From Planctomycetota bacterium (GTDB lineage Bacteria > Planctomycetota > J058 > JAJDCQ01): DNA of 64,000 nucleotides. The notes beneath the pieces were generated by a model. The model had not been told where the DNA came from, did not search any database, and worked only from the letters and a program-made list of their open reading frames with translations. Shown one piece after another: positions 27,351 through 35,915 of this stretch. The translations under genes and the position numbers were made by a program. The DNA lies in NCBI GenBank assembly GCA_029260755.1, contig JAJDCQ010000136.1:35768-99767 (forward strand), given 5' to 3'. The stretch's first letter is position 1; each line of letters begins with the position of its first letter.

Positions 27351-28609
27351 TCTCCGTCCTCCCCGTCGTCCTCTTCGCCGTCGTCCTCTTCGCCGTCGTC
27401 CTCGTCGCCGTCGGCGTCATCCCCTTCGTCTTCGTCTCCGGCCTCGTCGTCCGGCTCGAGCGGCACCGCCGCCACCGCCCGAACGGCGGTCGGTAGCTCG
27501 ATCACCCGCTCGCCCGCGTCGTCCTCGATGACGAGGGTCAGCGTGGCACCCGGCGGCGTCCACTCGAGCGCGTCGTCGAGCTCGTCGAGCCAGCGCAGGC
27601 GCCGTCCATCGAGCTCGCGGAGCCAGCCGCCCACCGCCAGACCGGCCTCCGCGGCCGGCCCGCCCTCGCTGACCTCCACGATCCGAAGCCCGCCGCCGGG
27701 CTCCTCGATGACGCCGAGGCCGACCCAGAGGGTCGGCCGCTCGCCGCGCGCGAGCGTCGGGAGCATCGCCTGGATCTCGCGCGCCGGCACGGCCACGGCG
27801 AGACGGCGCCCCGAGACATAGGACGAGGTGACCAGCCCGAGGACGGCCCCGCGCCGGTCGACGATCGGCCCGCCGAAGCTGCCGGGGTTCACGGGGGCGT
27901 CGGTCTCGAGCGCCCGATAGCGATAGCGCCCCTTCGTCGAGCCCTTCTCGCGCGGCATCGGGTAGATCCCGCTCACGATCCCCCGTCCCATCGCGGCGAC
28001 CCGATCGCGGGTGACGCTCTCGAAGACGTTGCCAAGGCTGAAGACCAGGTCGCCCACCCGCGCGTCGGTCTCCGCGAAGCGAAGCCCCGCCGGCAGGTCG
28101 TCGGGGACCTCCGTCACCACCAGGACGGCGAGGTCCATCCGCTCGTCGCGCCCGGCGAGGCGCCCCTCGACCTCGCGTCCGTCGGGCAAGACGATCCGCG
28201 CCCGAGGATCGTCGGTCTTCACGGCGCCGGCCGAGGTGAGGACGAGCCGCCCGTCGATCCCCTCGATCGCGAGCGGCGAGCCCTCCGCGGTGTCGAGGAG
28301 CATCCCGGCGTTGAACGGTCCGTCCCAGCGCGCGGTGCCGCCGCGCCCGGGCATCCCGCCCCGGTCGCGCCACCATCGCTCCCGGAACGAGAGGCCGGCG
28401 GCGTCCTCCTTCTTCCGCGGGGCGAGCACCGCGACGACCGACGGCCCGACCCGCTCCGCGAGGCGCTCGACGAGCTCCTCGATCGGGGCGTTCTCGAGGT
28501 CGTCGTCCGCGACGACCGGCGTCAGGCTGCCGACCAGACCGAGACCGAGGAGGGCGAGGCCCATCCCGATCGGCTCGATCCGCCGTGTCCGCCTCGCGCG
28601 TCCCGTCAT
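27347..28609 (-). CDS. HtrA-like pseudoprotease with one PDZ domain (His and Ser of the triad lost)
   Basis: A 420-aa exported third paralogue, first of the overlapping HtrA set. The His region reads LTSAGAV (Gly at about 128 where His is expected) and the nucleophile motif reads NPGSFGGPI (Phe 245 in place of Ser), while the Asp loop (RMDLAVLVV) is kept, so it should be inactive. A PDZ-like domain lies at about 290-370 and the C terminus is an extreme Asp/Glu-rich repeat (about 385-420). Signal peptide/anchor about 12-34. The Pro-Gly-x-x-Gly-Gly backbone of the oxyanion loop is conserved, so the fold is probably intact. It lies 28 bp after the double-VWA gene, suggesting co-transcription with the MoxR cluster. 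Confidence 0.86.
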   Translation of the reverse strand: MTGRARRTRRIEPIGMGLALLGLGLVGSLTPVVADDDLENAPIEELVERLAERVGPSVVAVLAPRKKEDAAGLSFRERWWRDRGGMPGRGGTARWDGPFNAGMLLDTAEGSPLAIEGIDGRLVLTSAGAVKTDDPRARIVLPDGREVEGRLAGRDERMDLAVLVVTEVPDDLPAGLRFAETDARVGDLVFSLGNVFESVTRDRVAAMGRGIVSGIYPMPREKGSTKGRYRYRALETDAPVNPGSFGGPIVDRRGAVLGLVTSSYVSGRRLAVAVPAREIQAMLPTLARGERPTLWVGLGVIEEPGGGLRIVEVSEGGPAAEAGLAVGGWLRELDGRRLRWLDELDDALEWTPPGATLTLVIEDDAGERVIELPTAVRAVAAVPLEPDDEAGDEDEGDDADGDEDDGEEDDGEEDDGEDGE

Positions 28610-28637
28610 CGGTGCCAGCGCCTCCTCGTTCGACTCG

Positions 28638-31373
28638 CTACCAGGGCCAGAGCTCGCTCCAGCTCCGCAGCCGCCTCACGCCGAGGTCGACGAGGAGGAC
28701 CAGCGCGGCGATCCCCAGGAGGACCTCGGCGAGGTGGTTTCGACTGGCCGTCGCGACGACGGCCTCGGGGACGGCCCGATCGGCCGACGGGTCGAACGTG
28801 CCGCCGCCCGCCTCGGCGAGGCGGCGCAGGCTGCCCTCGTCGAGGCCGATCGCCGCGTACTCCGGCGAGTAGGAGATCGCGAACCCGCGCGTCTCGACGA
28901 GGCCGCTCTCGTCGCGGAACTTCACGAGGTAGCCGCCCGGCGCGTCCGCGTCGAGCTCCGCCTCGTAGCGACCTGGCGCGACCTGGACGAGGCGGACCCG
29001 CTCGACGGCGCGCTCGGTCCCCGAGCCGCCGCCCGAGCCGACCTCCTCTCCCTCGTCGGGCTGACCCTCGATCTCGTCGCCGGCCGGCCCGAGGGGACGC
29101 CAGTAGTAGAGGTCCGCCTCGAGGTCGGTGCCGTTGATGAAGGCGCCGTTCTCGTCGACCGCGTCGACGACCAGCCGGGCCTTGCCGTCGCGCACGATCA
29201 CCTCGCCCTGGAGGTCGTGGCGCGGCTTGCTCTTCATCACGCTCCGGACGAGCTGGCTCCAGAATTTGGTGAACCCGTCCGAGCGCATCCAGATGCTCGC
29301 CCAGCGAGCCTTGGCGTCCGAGGTCCAGGCGGCCGTCTTGCCGAGCCCGTACTGCCACGTCGCCAGGATCGGATCCTCCTGGGGACTGATCAGGCTGATC
29401 TCGGCCATGTCCTTCGGCTTGGTCGTCACGTACCCGAGCAGCGTCTCGAAGTCGATCCCGTTCACGTAGGGGCGGTCGAGCACCCGCTGCGGCTTGAACG
29501 GGTCCTCGGTGATCGCCGAGCGGCTCGCCTTGATCGTCTCCTGGACGAAGATCTGCGGCAGGTTGTTGAAGTCGTTGGTGAAGTAGTGCCGCCCGCCGCC
29601 GAGCTGCGCGAGCCGCTCGAGGAGCGCCCGGTCGCTGCCCTCACCGATCGCCACGCTCGAGAGCGTCATCCGCTCGGCCACCATCCGCCGGACGAGGGTG
29701 TCGTGATCGGCGGGGTTGGTCTGCCCGTCGGTCAGGACGATCATGTGCTTGATCTTGGCATTGACCTTGCGGAGCTCCTCGTAGGCCTGCTCCATCGCGG
29801 GATACATGAACGTCCCGCCGCCCGCCGCGATCCGTCCGATCGCGTCGACGATGCGCGGCTTGTCGATCACGCGCGTCATCGGCACCTCCCAGTGGAAGGA
29901 GCTGTCGAACGTGACGACCGCGATGTAGTCCCGGTCCTTGAGGAGCTCGACCACCCGTCGGCTCGCCTCCTTGGCGAGCTCGACCTTCGGGCCGCTCATC
30001 GAGCCCGACTTGTCGAGGACGAGCGCCATGGCGATCGCCGGGATCTCGACCTTCTTCGGGATCTCCATCTTGACCGGGAGGCACTCCTCGATCGGCGTGC
30101 GGTAGTAGCCGCCGAGCCCGAAGCTGTTCTCCCCGCCGACCATGATGAAGCCGCCGCCGAACTCGTGGACGTAGTCGCGGATCAGCGCCATCTGGTCGGT
30201 CGAGATCGACACGCTCGTCTGCGCGCTGATCGCCGGCACGTCGCTGAAGATCACGACGTCGAAGCCCTCGAGGTCGGTCATCGTGCGGGGCACGCCGGCG
30301 GCGTTCCGCACCGTGACCGTCATCCGGCTCCGCTTCAGCGCGGACGCCAGGTGCCGCGCCTCGGCCTCCTTCTCCTCGATGATGAGGACGCGCGGGCTGC
30401 CCTCGACCGAGAGGAAGCCGATCGCTCGGTTGTTCTGGGGGCGCCCGTCGCCTTTGGCCGTGAAGAACGCCTCGAACGCGTAGAGGCCCTTCTCGTCGAT
30501 CTGCTGGGTGAACGTGATCGGCGGGTTCTTGCCGGGCTGGAGCGTCATCTCCCGGCTCATCTCGAGGACGCCGTTGCGGTAGATCCGCAGGGTCCCCTCG
30601 ATCTCGCGGGTGGCGTGCGCGATCACGCGCCCCTCGATCGGCTCGCCCTCGCGCACCCGGGCGCTCGGGAAGGCGATCATCTCGAGGAGCGCGTCGGGCG
30701 CCTCCTCGGCGGGACGGTCGAGCGGGACCGTGCTGACCGTCACCCCGCGCGCCGCGAGCCGGGCCGCCTCGTCGGCCGCCCGCCCCCGGTTCTCGTTTCC
30801 GTCGGAGAGGACGACGACCCGCCCGCTCCACCCCTCGGGCACGAACGCGGCCGCCGTGAGGAGCGCCCCCTCGAGGTCGGTCCGCGAGGTGACCTCCTCG
30901 CGGCCGCGGCCGAAGAAGGCGGCCACCTCGCTCGCCGTCGCGCCGTCGGGGACGAGATCGAGGTCGGCGACCGGCGTCGGACGCACCACCGGGCGCGTCT
31001 CACCGTCGTAGGCGATCACGCTGGCGAGGTCCTCCTCGCCGAGCGCGGCCGCGCTCTCCTGGATCCACGCGGCGGCGCTCCGGAGCGACTCGTCGGGGAC
31101 GCTCGCGCTCACATCGACGAGGTAGACGACGGCGGAGCGCTTCACCTTCCGGTCGAGGCTCGGCCCCGCGATCGCGGCCACGATGAGGGCGACGATCAGC
31201 GTCCGGAGCCCGGCGCTCACGATCCGGCGCCGGACGGTCACCTCCTGGCGGGTCAGCAGGGTCATCGCCCAGACGGCCGCGACGAGGAAGCCGAGCCAGA
31301 GGGCTTCGGGTCGGGCGAACGAGAGGGCCCGGTCCGGCGAGAGATCGATCGTCAAGAGGGCGAGGACGGACAC
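28638..31373 (-). CDS. Membrane protein with two VWA domains and a glutamine-amidotransferase-like fold
   Basis: A 911-aa inner-membrane protein. Two transmembrane helices near the N terminus (about 27-45 and 58-75) are followed by a first VWA-like domain (MIDAS-type start VYLVDVSASV near 83), a beta-rich segment, a class-I glutamine-amidotransferase-like Rossmann domain (about 325-420; no catalytic Cys motif recognised), and a second VWA domain with a canonical MIDAS motif DKSGSMSG (about 456). A C-terminal transmembrane helix (about 885-902) closes the protein. This layout is known from large BatA-like membrane proteins encoded beside MoxR ATPases. The start is a GTG at 31373 with a weak ribosome binding site. 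VWA domains with metal sites usually bind partners; the partner may be the MoxR product. Confidence 0.88.
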   Translation of the reverse strand: MSVLALLTIDLSPDRALSFARPEALWLGFLVAAVWAMTLLTRQEVTVRRRIVSAGLRTLIVALIVAAIAGPSLDRKVKRSAVVYLVDVSASVPDESLRSAAAWIQESAAALGEEDLASVIAYDGETRPVVRPTPVADLDLVPDGATASEVAAFFGRGREEVTSRTDLEGALLTAAAFVPEGWSGRVVVLSDGNENRGRAADEAARLAARGVTVSTVPLDRPAEEAPDALLEMIAFPSARVREGEPIEGRVIAHATREIEGTLRIYRNGVLEMSREMTLQPGKNPPITFTQQIDEKGLYAFEAFFTAKGDGRPQNNRAIGFLSVEGSPRVLIIEEKEAEARHLASALKRSRMTVTVRNAAGVPRTMTDLEGFDVVIFSDVPAISAQTSVSISTDQMALIRDYVHEFGGGFIMVGGENSFGLGGYYRTPIEECLPVKMEIPKKVEIPAIAMALVLDKSGSMSGPKVELAKEASRRVVELLKDRDYIAVVTFDSSFHWEVPMTRVIDKPRIVDAIGRIAAGGGTFMYPAMEQAYEELRKVNAKIKHMIVLTDGQTNPADHDTLVRRMVAERMTLSSVAIGEGSDRALLERLAQLGGGRHYFTNDFNNLPQIFVQETIKASRSAITEDPFKPQRVLDRPYVNGIDFETLLGYVTTKPKDMAEISLISPQEDPILATWQYGLGKTAAWTSDAKARWASIWMRSDGFTKFWSQLVRSVMKSKPRHDLQGEVIVRDGKARLVVDAVDENGAFINGTDLEADLYYWRPLGPAGDEIEGQPDEGEEVGSGGGSGTERAVERVRLVQVAPGRYEAELDADAPGGYLVKFRDESGLVETRGFAISYSPEYAAIGLDEGSLRRLAEAGGGTFDPSADRAVPEAVVATASRNHLAEVLLGIAALVLLVDLGVRRLRSWSELWPW

Positions 31374-31458
31374 GTTGGCACTGCCTGCTTCCAGCTCGGG
31401 GCGCGCGGTGACGAGACGACGCGCCGGTCAGAGGTCTTCGGTGACGAGGGTCGCTTCC

Positions 31459-32526
31459 TCAGGATGCGAGCGCCCGGGCCAGCTCCGAGGGCGATGTCCG
31501 CCCCTGCCGGAGCGCATCGATCCCCGCCTCGCGGAACGTGCGGAGCTGCCCGCCGTGCCGCGCCACGGTGTGCACTCGCTCACCGCTCTCTCCCCGCCCG
31601 AGCATCGAGCGGATCGAGGGGCCGACCGACAGCGTCTCGAAGATCGGCGCGCTGCCGTCGAACCCGGAGAACCCGCACCGCGAGCACCCGACGCCGCGGA
31701 AGAACGGCCCCGCGACCGCGTCGAGGCGCAGCCGTTCGCGCGCCTCGGGGTCCGGCTCGGCCGGCTCGCGGCACGCCTCGCAGAGCGCCCGGACCGGCCG
31801 CTCCGCGATGACGCCGCGGAGGCTCGCCGCGGCGAGGACGCGGTCGATGTGGAAGCGGTCGTCGAGGAGGTCGAGCGTGTTGCGGGCGTCGGGCGCCTCG
31901 ACGAGCGCGAAGACGAGCTGCCCGCGGATCGAGTGGCCGAGCGCATCGCTCGCCGTGGCCGCGTCGCGGATCTCGAGGCAGACGCTGTCGCCGGGGTCGC
32001 CGAGCCGGCTCTCGAGCTCCCGGTAGGCGTGCCCGAGCGAGCCGTCGCGCGTCGTCGGGATCGCGAAGAGGACCAGACCGAACGCGCTCCGCAGGAGCCC
32101 CGCCGCGCGGACGAGATCCTCGTCGCCGAGGCCGCCCTTGAAGAGCGCCTCGATGAGCGGCACCCGCCCGAGGAGCATGTCCGGTCCCGGCGTCGGGCCC
32201 GCGCCCGGGTCGGCCGGCTCGAGGAACTGCTTGATGACGGCGGCGGCGGTCGGCTGGCGGACGGTCGGCACCGCGTCGAGCCGCTCCGGCAGCGCGTCCG
32301 GCTCGGGGCCCTCCTCGGAGATCGACTCGGGGGACGCCTCCGTCGCGGCCTCGTCGCCGGCGGTCGGAAACGGAGCCGTCCGCGGCGGCAGCGACGACCG
32401 GAGCCGATCCGAGATCCGGCGCGGGAGGAGCTCGCCGCCGCACTCGGGGCAGACGTTGTCCGGGTCCGCCGGCGCGGCGCGGTCGCCCTGGAGGGGCACT
32501 CCGCAAGTCGAGCAGTTCTCGTTCAT
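31459..32526 (-). CDS. Degenerate GspE/PilB-like protein with N-terminal zinc ribbon (Walker A lost)
   Basis: A 355-aa protein that I read as a decayed secretion ATPase. N-terminal CSTC...CPEC zinc ribbon (5-29), a disordered linker to about 115, then a domain that lines up with type II secretion / type IV pilus ATPases. Where GspE has GPTGSGKT, this protein has AIPTTRDGSLG (155-165), so nucleotide binding by a P-loop is very unlikely. The Walker-B-side block survives as LEIRDAATASDALG (184-197), and the family's tetracysteine site is intact (C249, C252, C281, C284), as is the C-terminal GRTSPSELARAL. It sits between two VWA membrane proteins in the MoxR cluster, with no other secretion genes beside it. 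A structural or regulatory role is inferred. Confidence 0.75.
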   Translation of the reverse strand: MNENCSTCGVPLQGDRAAPADPDNVCPECGGELLPRRISDRLRSSLPPRTAPFPTAGDEAATEASPESISEEGPEPDALPERLDAVPTVRQPTAAAVIKQFLEPADPGAGPTPGPDMLLGRVPLIEALFKGGLGDEDLVRAAGLLRSAFGLVLFAIPTTRDGSLGHAYRELESRLGDPGDSVCLEIRDAATASDALGHSIRGQLVFALVEAPDARNTLDLLDDRFHIDRVLAAASLRGVIAERPVRALCEACREPAEPDPEARERLRLDAVAGPFFRGVGCSRCGFSGFDGSAPIFETLSVGPSIRSMLGRGESGERVHTVARHGGQLRTFREAGIDALRQGRTSPSELARALAS

Positions 32527-32581
32527 GCGCGCGAGGCGCGTCCTCCTGGATGTCCAGCGCCGGGACCGCGGTCCCGATCGC

Positions 32582-34975
32582 TCAGAACACCCCGATATTA
32601 TACAGAACCCACTCGCACACCAACAAAACCAGCACGATCCAGAGGAGCGTGAGCTGAAGCTCCCGGTTCGACCGAGGCTCGGGCTCGGCGACGACCACCT
32701 CGCCGATCCCGAGCGCCGCGCGCGCGCCGACGTCGCTCTCGCGGTCGCTCAGCAGATTCGCCGCGAGGAAGCGATAGGACGACGGCCAGCTCCGTCCGCG
32801 GACCGCCCCGTCGCCGCCCTCCTCGACCTCGTCGAAGCGGGCCTCGAGCACCGCTCGGAGGAACCCGATCGAGCCGAGATCGGTGACCGCGCGCATCGCG
32901 GCGAGCCGCTCGTCCGAGCTCGAGCCGCCGGCGCGGGCTCGCTCCCAGATCTCGACCTCGCCGGGACGACCGGGGATGAAGACGTAGATACCGGTCTGCT
33001 CGGTCTGGGTCAGGAGCGTCGTGCCGTCGGTCGCGACGAGCGAGTCGAGGGTCCCGTCGGGACGGACCACCGTCACCGGCTCCTCCACCCCGACCAGGGT
33101 CGGCTCGGTCTCCTCCCCCGCCTCGCCGGGCGGCTCTTCGGGCGGCTCGTCGGCGGCCATCCGGACCCGCGCGATCGATCCGGTCGGGACGCTCTCCTCC
33201 TGGCTCCGCTGACCCTTCTCGCGGAGCCACTGGACGAGGTTGCTCACGAGGATCGGAAACGACGGCCGGAGGACGAGGTCGGTCTCGGTGAACGCGAACG
33301 AGAAGTAGGCGATCCGGCGACGCGCGTCGTCGCTCACCAGGACGAGCGGTCCCCGGAACGCCTCGGCGATCCGCGACCAGCCGCCCGTCTTCGGGAGCGC
33401 GTCGATCCTCTGCGCCTTCAGAAAGACGACGTCCTCGAGCACGACGTAGGACAGGAGCGGATGCTCGCGGTCCCAGTCCTTGATGACCGGGGCGTCGAAG
33501 CTCTCCTCGATGTCGAACGGGTTGCTCTTGCCGCGGGGCGCGATCAGGACCAGGTTGCCCGGCGGGAGCTTCTCGGGGATCCACCCCTCGAAGATCGTGA
33601 CGTCGTAGGTCTTCGACGGCGGCCATCCGCCCGGATCGAGCCCCTCGACCCGGACGTCGGTGTCGTTCGCGAGCGCGTTCGAGAGGAAGAGATCGGGGAC
33701 GGCCTGGACGAGGAGGACGCTCGCTGGCTCGACCTCCGGGATCACCGCGAACGCGCGGTCGTCGGCCGCGAGGGCATCGCCTTCGGACTCGAGCCGCATC
33801 TCGAGGACGCCGCCGTGCCGGAGCGTCAGCGTCCGGACCGGGAGGCTGACCTCCTCGCCGGGCGGGAACACCCGCTCCCCGATCGGATCGAAGAGGACGC
33901 CGTCGAGGTGGATCTCGCACTGCGCGACCGCCTCGGTATCGCCGAAGTTCTCGACGGTGACGAGCACCTCGAAGTCGGCCGAGACCTGCGTCAGGTCGCC
34001 GACCGCGCGCGGGAGGCGACGGGCGCTGAACGCGGTGACGGCCAGGTTCGGAGCCCGGGCCGAGCCGAGCGGGACGTAGACGACGCGGGTCCGCTCCGGG
34101 ACGAGCTCGGCGAGCGGCTCCGGTCCGAGGACGTCGACCGGCGCGGCCGCGGGGGGAGCGTCCGGCGGGTCGTCGCCCGCCGCGCCCGCGTCCTCCCCGG
34201 CGCCGCCGCCCTCCTCCGTCGCCAGGACCCGCGCCGCGAGCGAACCGGCCGCGCCGTCGCTCAGGACGAGCACCTCGAACTCGGGATCGCCCTCCCGCGG
34301 CGCGTCGGTCGCCGCGCCGTCGTCGGGACGACCGAGCTCGACCAGCGCCTGCTCCGATCGACAGGCCGCGAACGCGAGCTCGATCGCCGCGCGGAGGTCG
34401 CCCTCGGCCTGGCCCGGCCTGGCGAGGTCGAGGGCCCGCAGGAGCGCCTCCTTCTCGCCCGTCATCGGCGCGAGCACCTCGGGGCGCGGACCGCTCCGGA
34501 CGATCATCATCCGGTCCTCGACGCTCAGGTCGAGCACCTGCGCCCGGACGAGGTCGATCGCCGCCTCGAACCGGGTGCGCTCGCCGCGCAGCGCGCCGGA
34601 CTCCTCGTCCGACGTCATCGCCGCGCCGTTCGGTGACGCGATGATCCGGGCGAGCGGCGCCGCGCCGAGCCCGGCCGTCATGCTCGCCGAGGCGTCCAGG
34701 ACCACGACGACCCGCTGCGGGACCAGCTTGTCCGAGAGGACCGGCCGGGCGATCGCGAGGGCGATGATCGCGGCGATCGCCAGGTGGAGGATCAGCGAGA
34801 TGATCCGCTTGATCTTCCGCCAGAGCGCGCTCTGGACCTCGCGCTTGAACACCCGGTCCCAGATCGCGACCGTGCTGACGACCTGCGTCCGCCGGCGCAG
34901 GCGAAGGATGTAGAGGATGATGATGGGGACGAGCACCCCGAGGAAGGCGAGCCCGGCCGGCGCGAAGAACCTCAA
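32582..34975 (-). CDS. BatA-like membrane protein with VWA domain
   Basis: A 797-aa protein with the BatA N-terminal pattern: one transmembrane helix at the start (about 7-23, followed by LRLRRR), a linker, a second helix (about 57-76) and a VWA domain beginning VVVVLDASASM (about 88-98). The middle part is a set of beta-rich segments, including a CARDB-like stretch (DFEVLVTVENFGDTEA) and a Rossmann-like segment. A C-terminal helix (about 775-793) anchors the other end. The start is a TTG that overlaps the DUF58 stop (TTGA) and has GGGAGGG 8 nt upstream. BatA-type proteins are commonly encoded next to MoxR and DUF58 genes, as here. Likely inner-membrane component of the same complex. Confidence 0.86.
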   Translation of the reverse strand: MRFFAPAGLAFLGVLVPIIILYILRLRRRTQVVSTVAIWDRVFKREVQSALWRKIKRIISLILHLAIAAIIALAIARPVLSDKLVPQRVVVVLDASASMTAGLGAAPLARIIASPNGAAMTSDEESGALRGERTRFEAAIDLVRAQVLDLSVEDRMMIVRSGPRPEVLAPMTGEKEALLRALDLARPGQAEGDLRAAIELAFAACRSEQALVELGRPDDGAATDAPREGDPEFEVLVLSDGAAGSLAARVLATEEGGGAGEDAGAAGDDPPDAPPAAAPVDVLGPEPLAELVPERTRVVYVPLGSARAPNLAVTAFSARRLPRAVGDLTQVSADFEVLVTVENFGDTEAVAQCEIHLDGVLFDPIGERVFPPGEEVSLPVRTLTLRHGGVLEMRLESEGDALAADDRAFAVIPEVEPASVLLVQAVPDLFLSNALANDTDVRVEGLDPGGWPPSKTYDVTIFEGWIPEKLPPGNLVLIAPRGKSNPFDIEESFDAPVIKDWDREHPLLSYVVLEDVVFLKAQRIDALPKTGGWSRIAEAFRGPLVLVSDDARRRIAYFSFAFTETDLVLRPSFPILVSNLVQWLREKGQRSQEESVPTGSIARVRMAADEPPEEPPGEAGEETEPTLVGVEEPVTVVRPDGTLDSLVATDGTTLLTQTEQTGIYVFIPGRPGEVEIWERARAGGSSSDERLAAMRAVTDLGSIGFLRAVLEARFDEVEEGGDGAVRGRSWPSSYRFLAANLLSDRESDVGARAALGIGEVVVAEPEPRSNRELQLTLLWIVLVLLVCEWVLYNIGVF

Positions 34976-35907
34976 TCGAGGAACCCTCCCTCGCGGAAGA
35001 CCCGGAGGACCAGGTCGTCGAAGATCTTGCTCGTGTTCGCCCGGAGATACACGATCCCGCGGCTCCGACAGAACGACTCGATCTCGCCGCAGTAGCTGGC
35101 GAACGCCTCGCGGTACTTCGTGAGGGTGTGGGCGTCGACGCTCACCTCGCGGAGCTCGCCGGTCTCGGCGTCGATCAGGTTGATCTCGCCGCGCATCGGC
35201 GGCTCCTCCTCGTCGCGGTCGACGACGTGGAGGGCGTAGACGTCGTACTTCCGGTGGAGGAACTGCTTGAGGGCGTCCTCGATCGCGTCGGGGCGGCTGT
35301 CGAAGAAGTCCGACAGGAGGATCACGATCCCGCTGCGCCGGCTCTTCAGGGCGATCTCACGGCACACGTCGGCGATCGCGGTGCGACGATCGTCCTCGGG
35401 TGAGGGCAGCTCGAGGAACCGGAAGACGTTCCAGATCTGCCCCTTCCCGCGCACGATCGGGAGGACGTTGGTCACCCGGTCGGTGAAGGTGGCGAGGCTG
35501 ACCCGGTCGTGATTGGCGAGGCCGATGTAGGCGAGGGCGGCCGCCACCTGCTTCGCGTAGAGCACCTTGCTCGGGCTGCCGAAGTCCATCGATCGGCTCG
35601 TGTCGACGATGAGCGTGATGTTGTGCTCCTGCTCCTCCTCGTAGAGCTTGATCAGGAGCTTCTCCATCCGCCGGAAGATGTTCCAGTCGATGTAGCGGAA
35701 GTCATCGCCGCGGCTGTAGCTCCGGTAGTCGCGGAACTCGACGCTGGTGCCGCGGGCGGCGGCGCGCCGCTCGCCCTTCACCCGCTCGCGGAAGAGCTTC
35801 TTCGAGATGATGTAGAGGTACTCGAGCTTCTTGAGAAAGGTCGAGTCGAACGGGCTGTCGAGCTCGGTGCGGGTCGCCGGGGTCGGCTGGGTCGCGTCGG
35901 TCGCCAT
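34972..35907 (-). CDS. DUF58 domain protein (VWA-like, MoxR-associated)
   Basis: A 311-aa soluble protein with the DUF58 signature FRDYRSYSRGDDFRYIDW (about 57-74) followed by a VWA-like domain with IVDTSRSMDFG (about 97-107). DUF58 genes are typically found between a MoxR AAA ATPase and BatA-like VWA genes, exactly the context here. The product is thought to cooperate with MoxR in assembling or remodelling membrane or envelope complexes. It begins 8 bp after the giant TPR/PQQ gene and overlaps the BatA-like gene by 4 bp, so it is in an operon. No transmembrane segment is seen. Confidence 0.92.
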   Translation of the reverse strand: MATDATQPTPATRTELDSPFDSTFLKKLEYLYIISKKLFRERVKGERRAAARGTSVEFRDYRSYSRGDDFRYIDWNIFRRMEKLLIKLYEEEQEHNITLIVDTSRSMDFGSPSKVLYAKQVAAALAYIGLANHDRVSLATFTDRVTNVLPIVRGKGQIWNVFRFLELPSPEDDRRTAIADVCREIALKSRRSGIVILLSDFFDSRPDAIEDALKQFLHRKYDVYALHVVDRDEEEPPMRGEINLIDAETGELREVSVDAHTLTKYREAFASYCGEIESFCRSRGIVYLRANTSKIFDDLVLRVFREGGFLD

Positions 35908-35915
35908 GGTCGCGC

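Noticed and set aside
25272..28609. The two triad-less HtrA genes as pseudogenes
   Set aside because: Frames are intact, overlaps and export signals are kept, PDZ domains are well formed and codon use is normal, so they are more likely functional pseudoenzymes.
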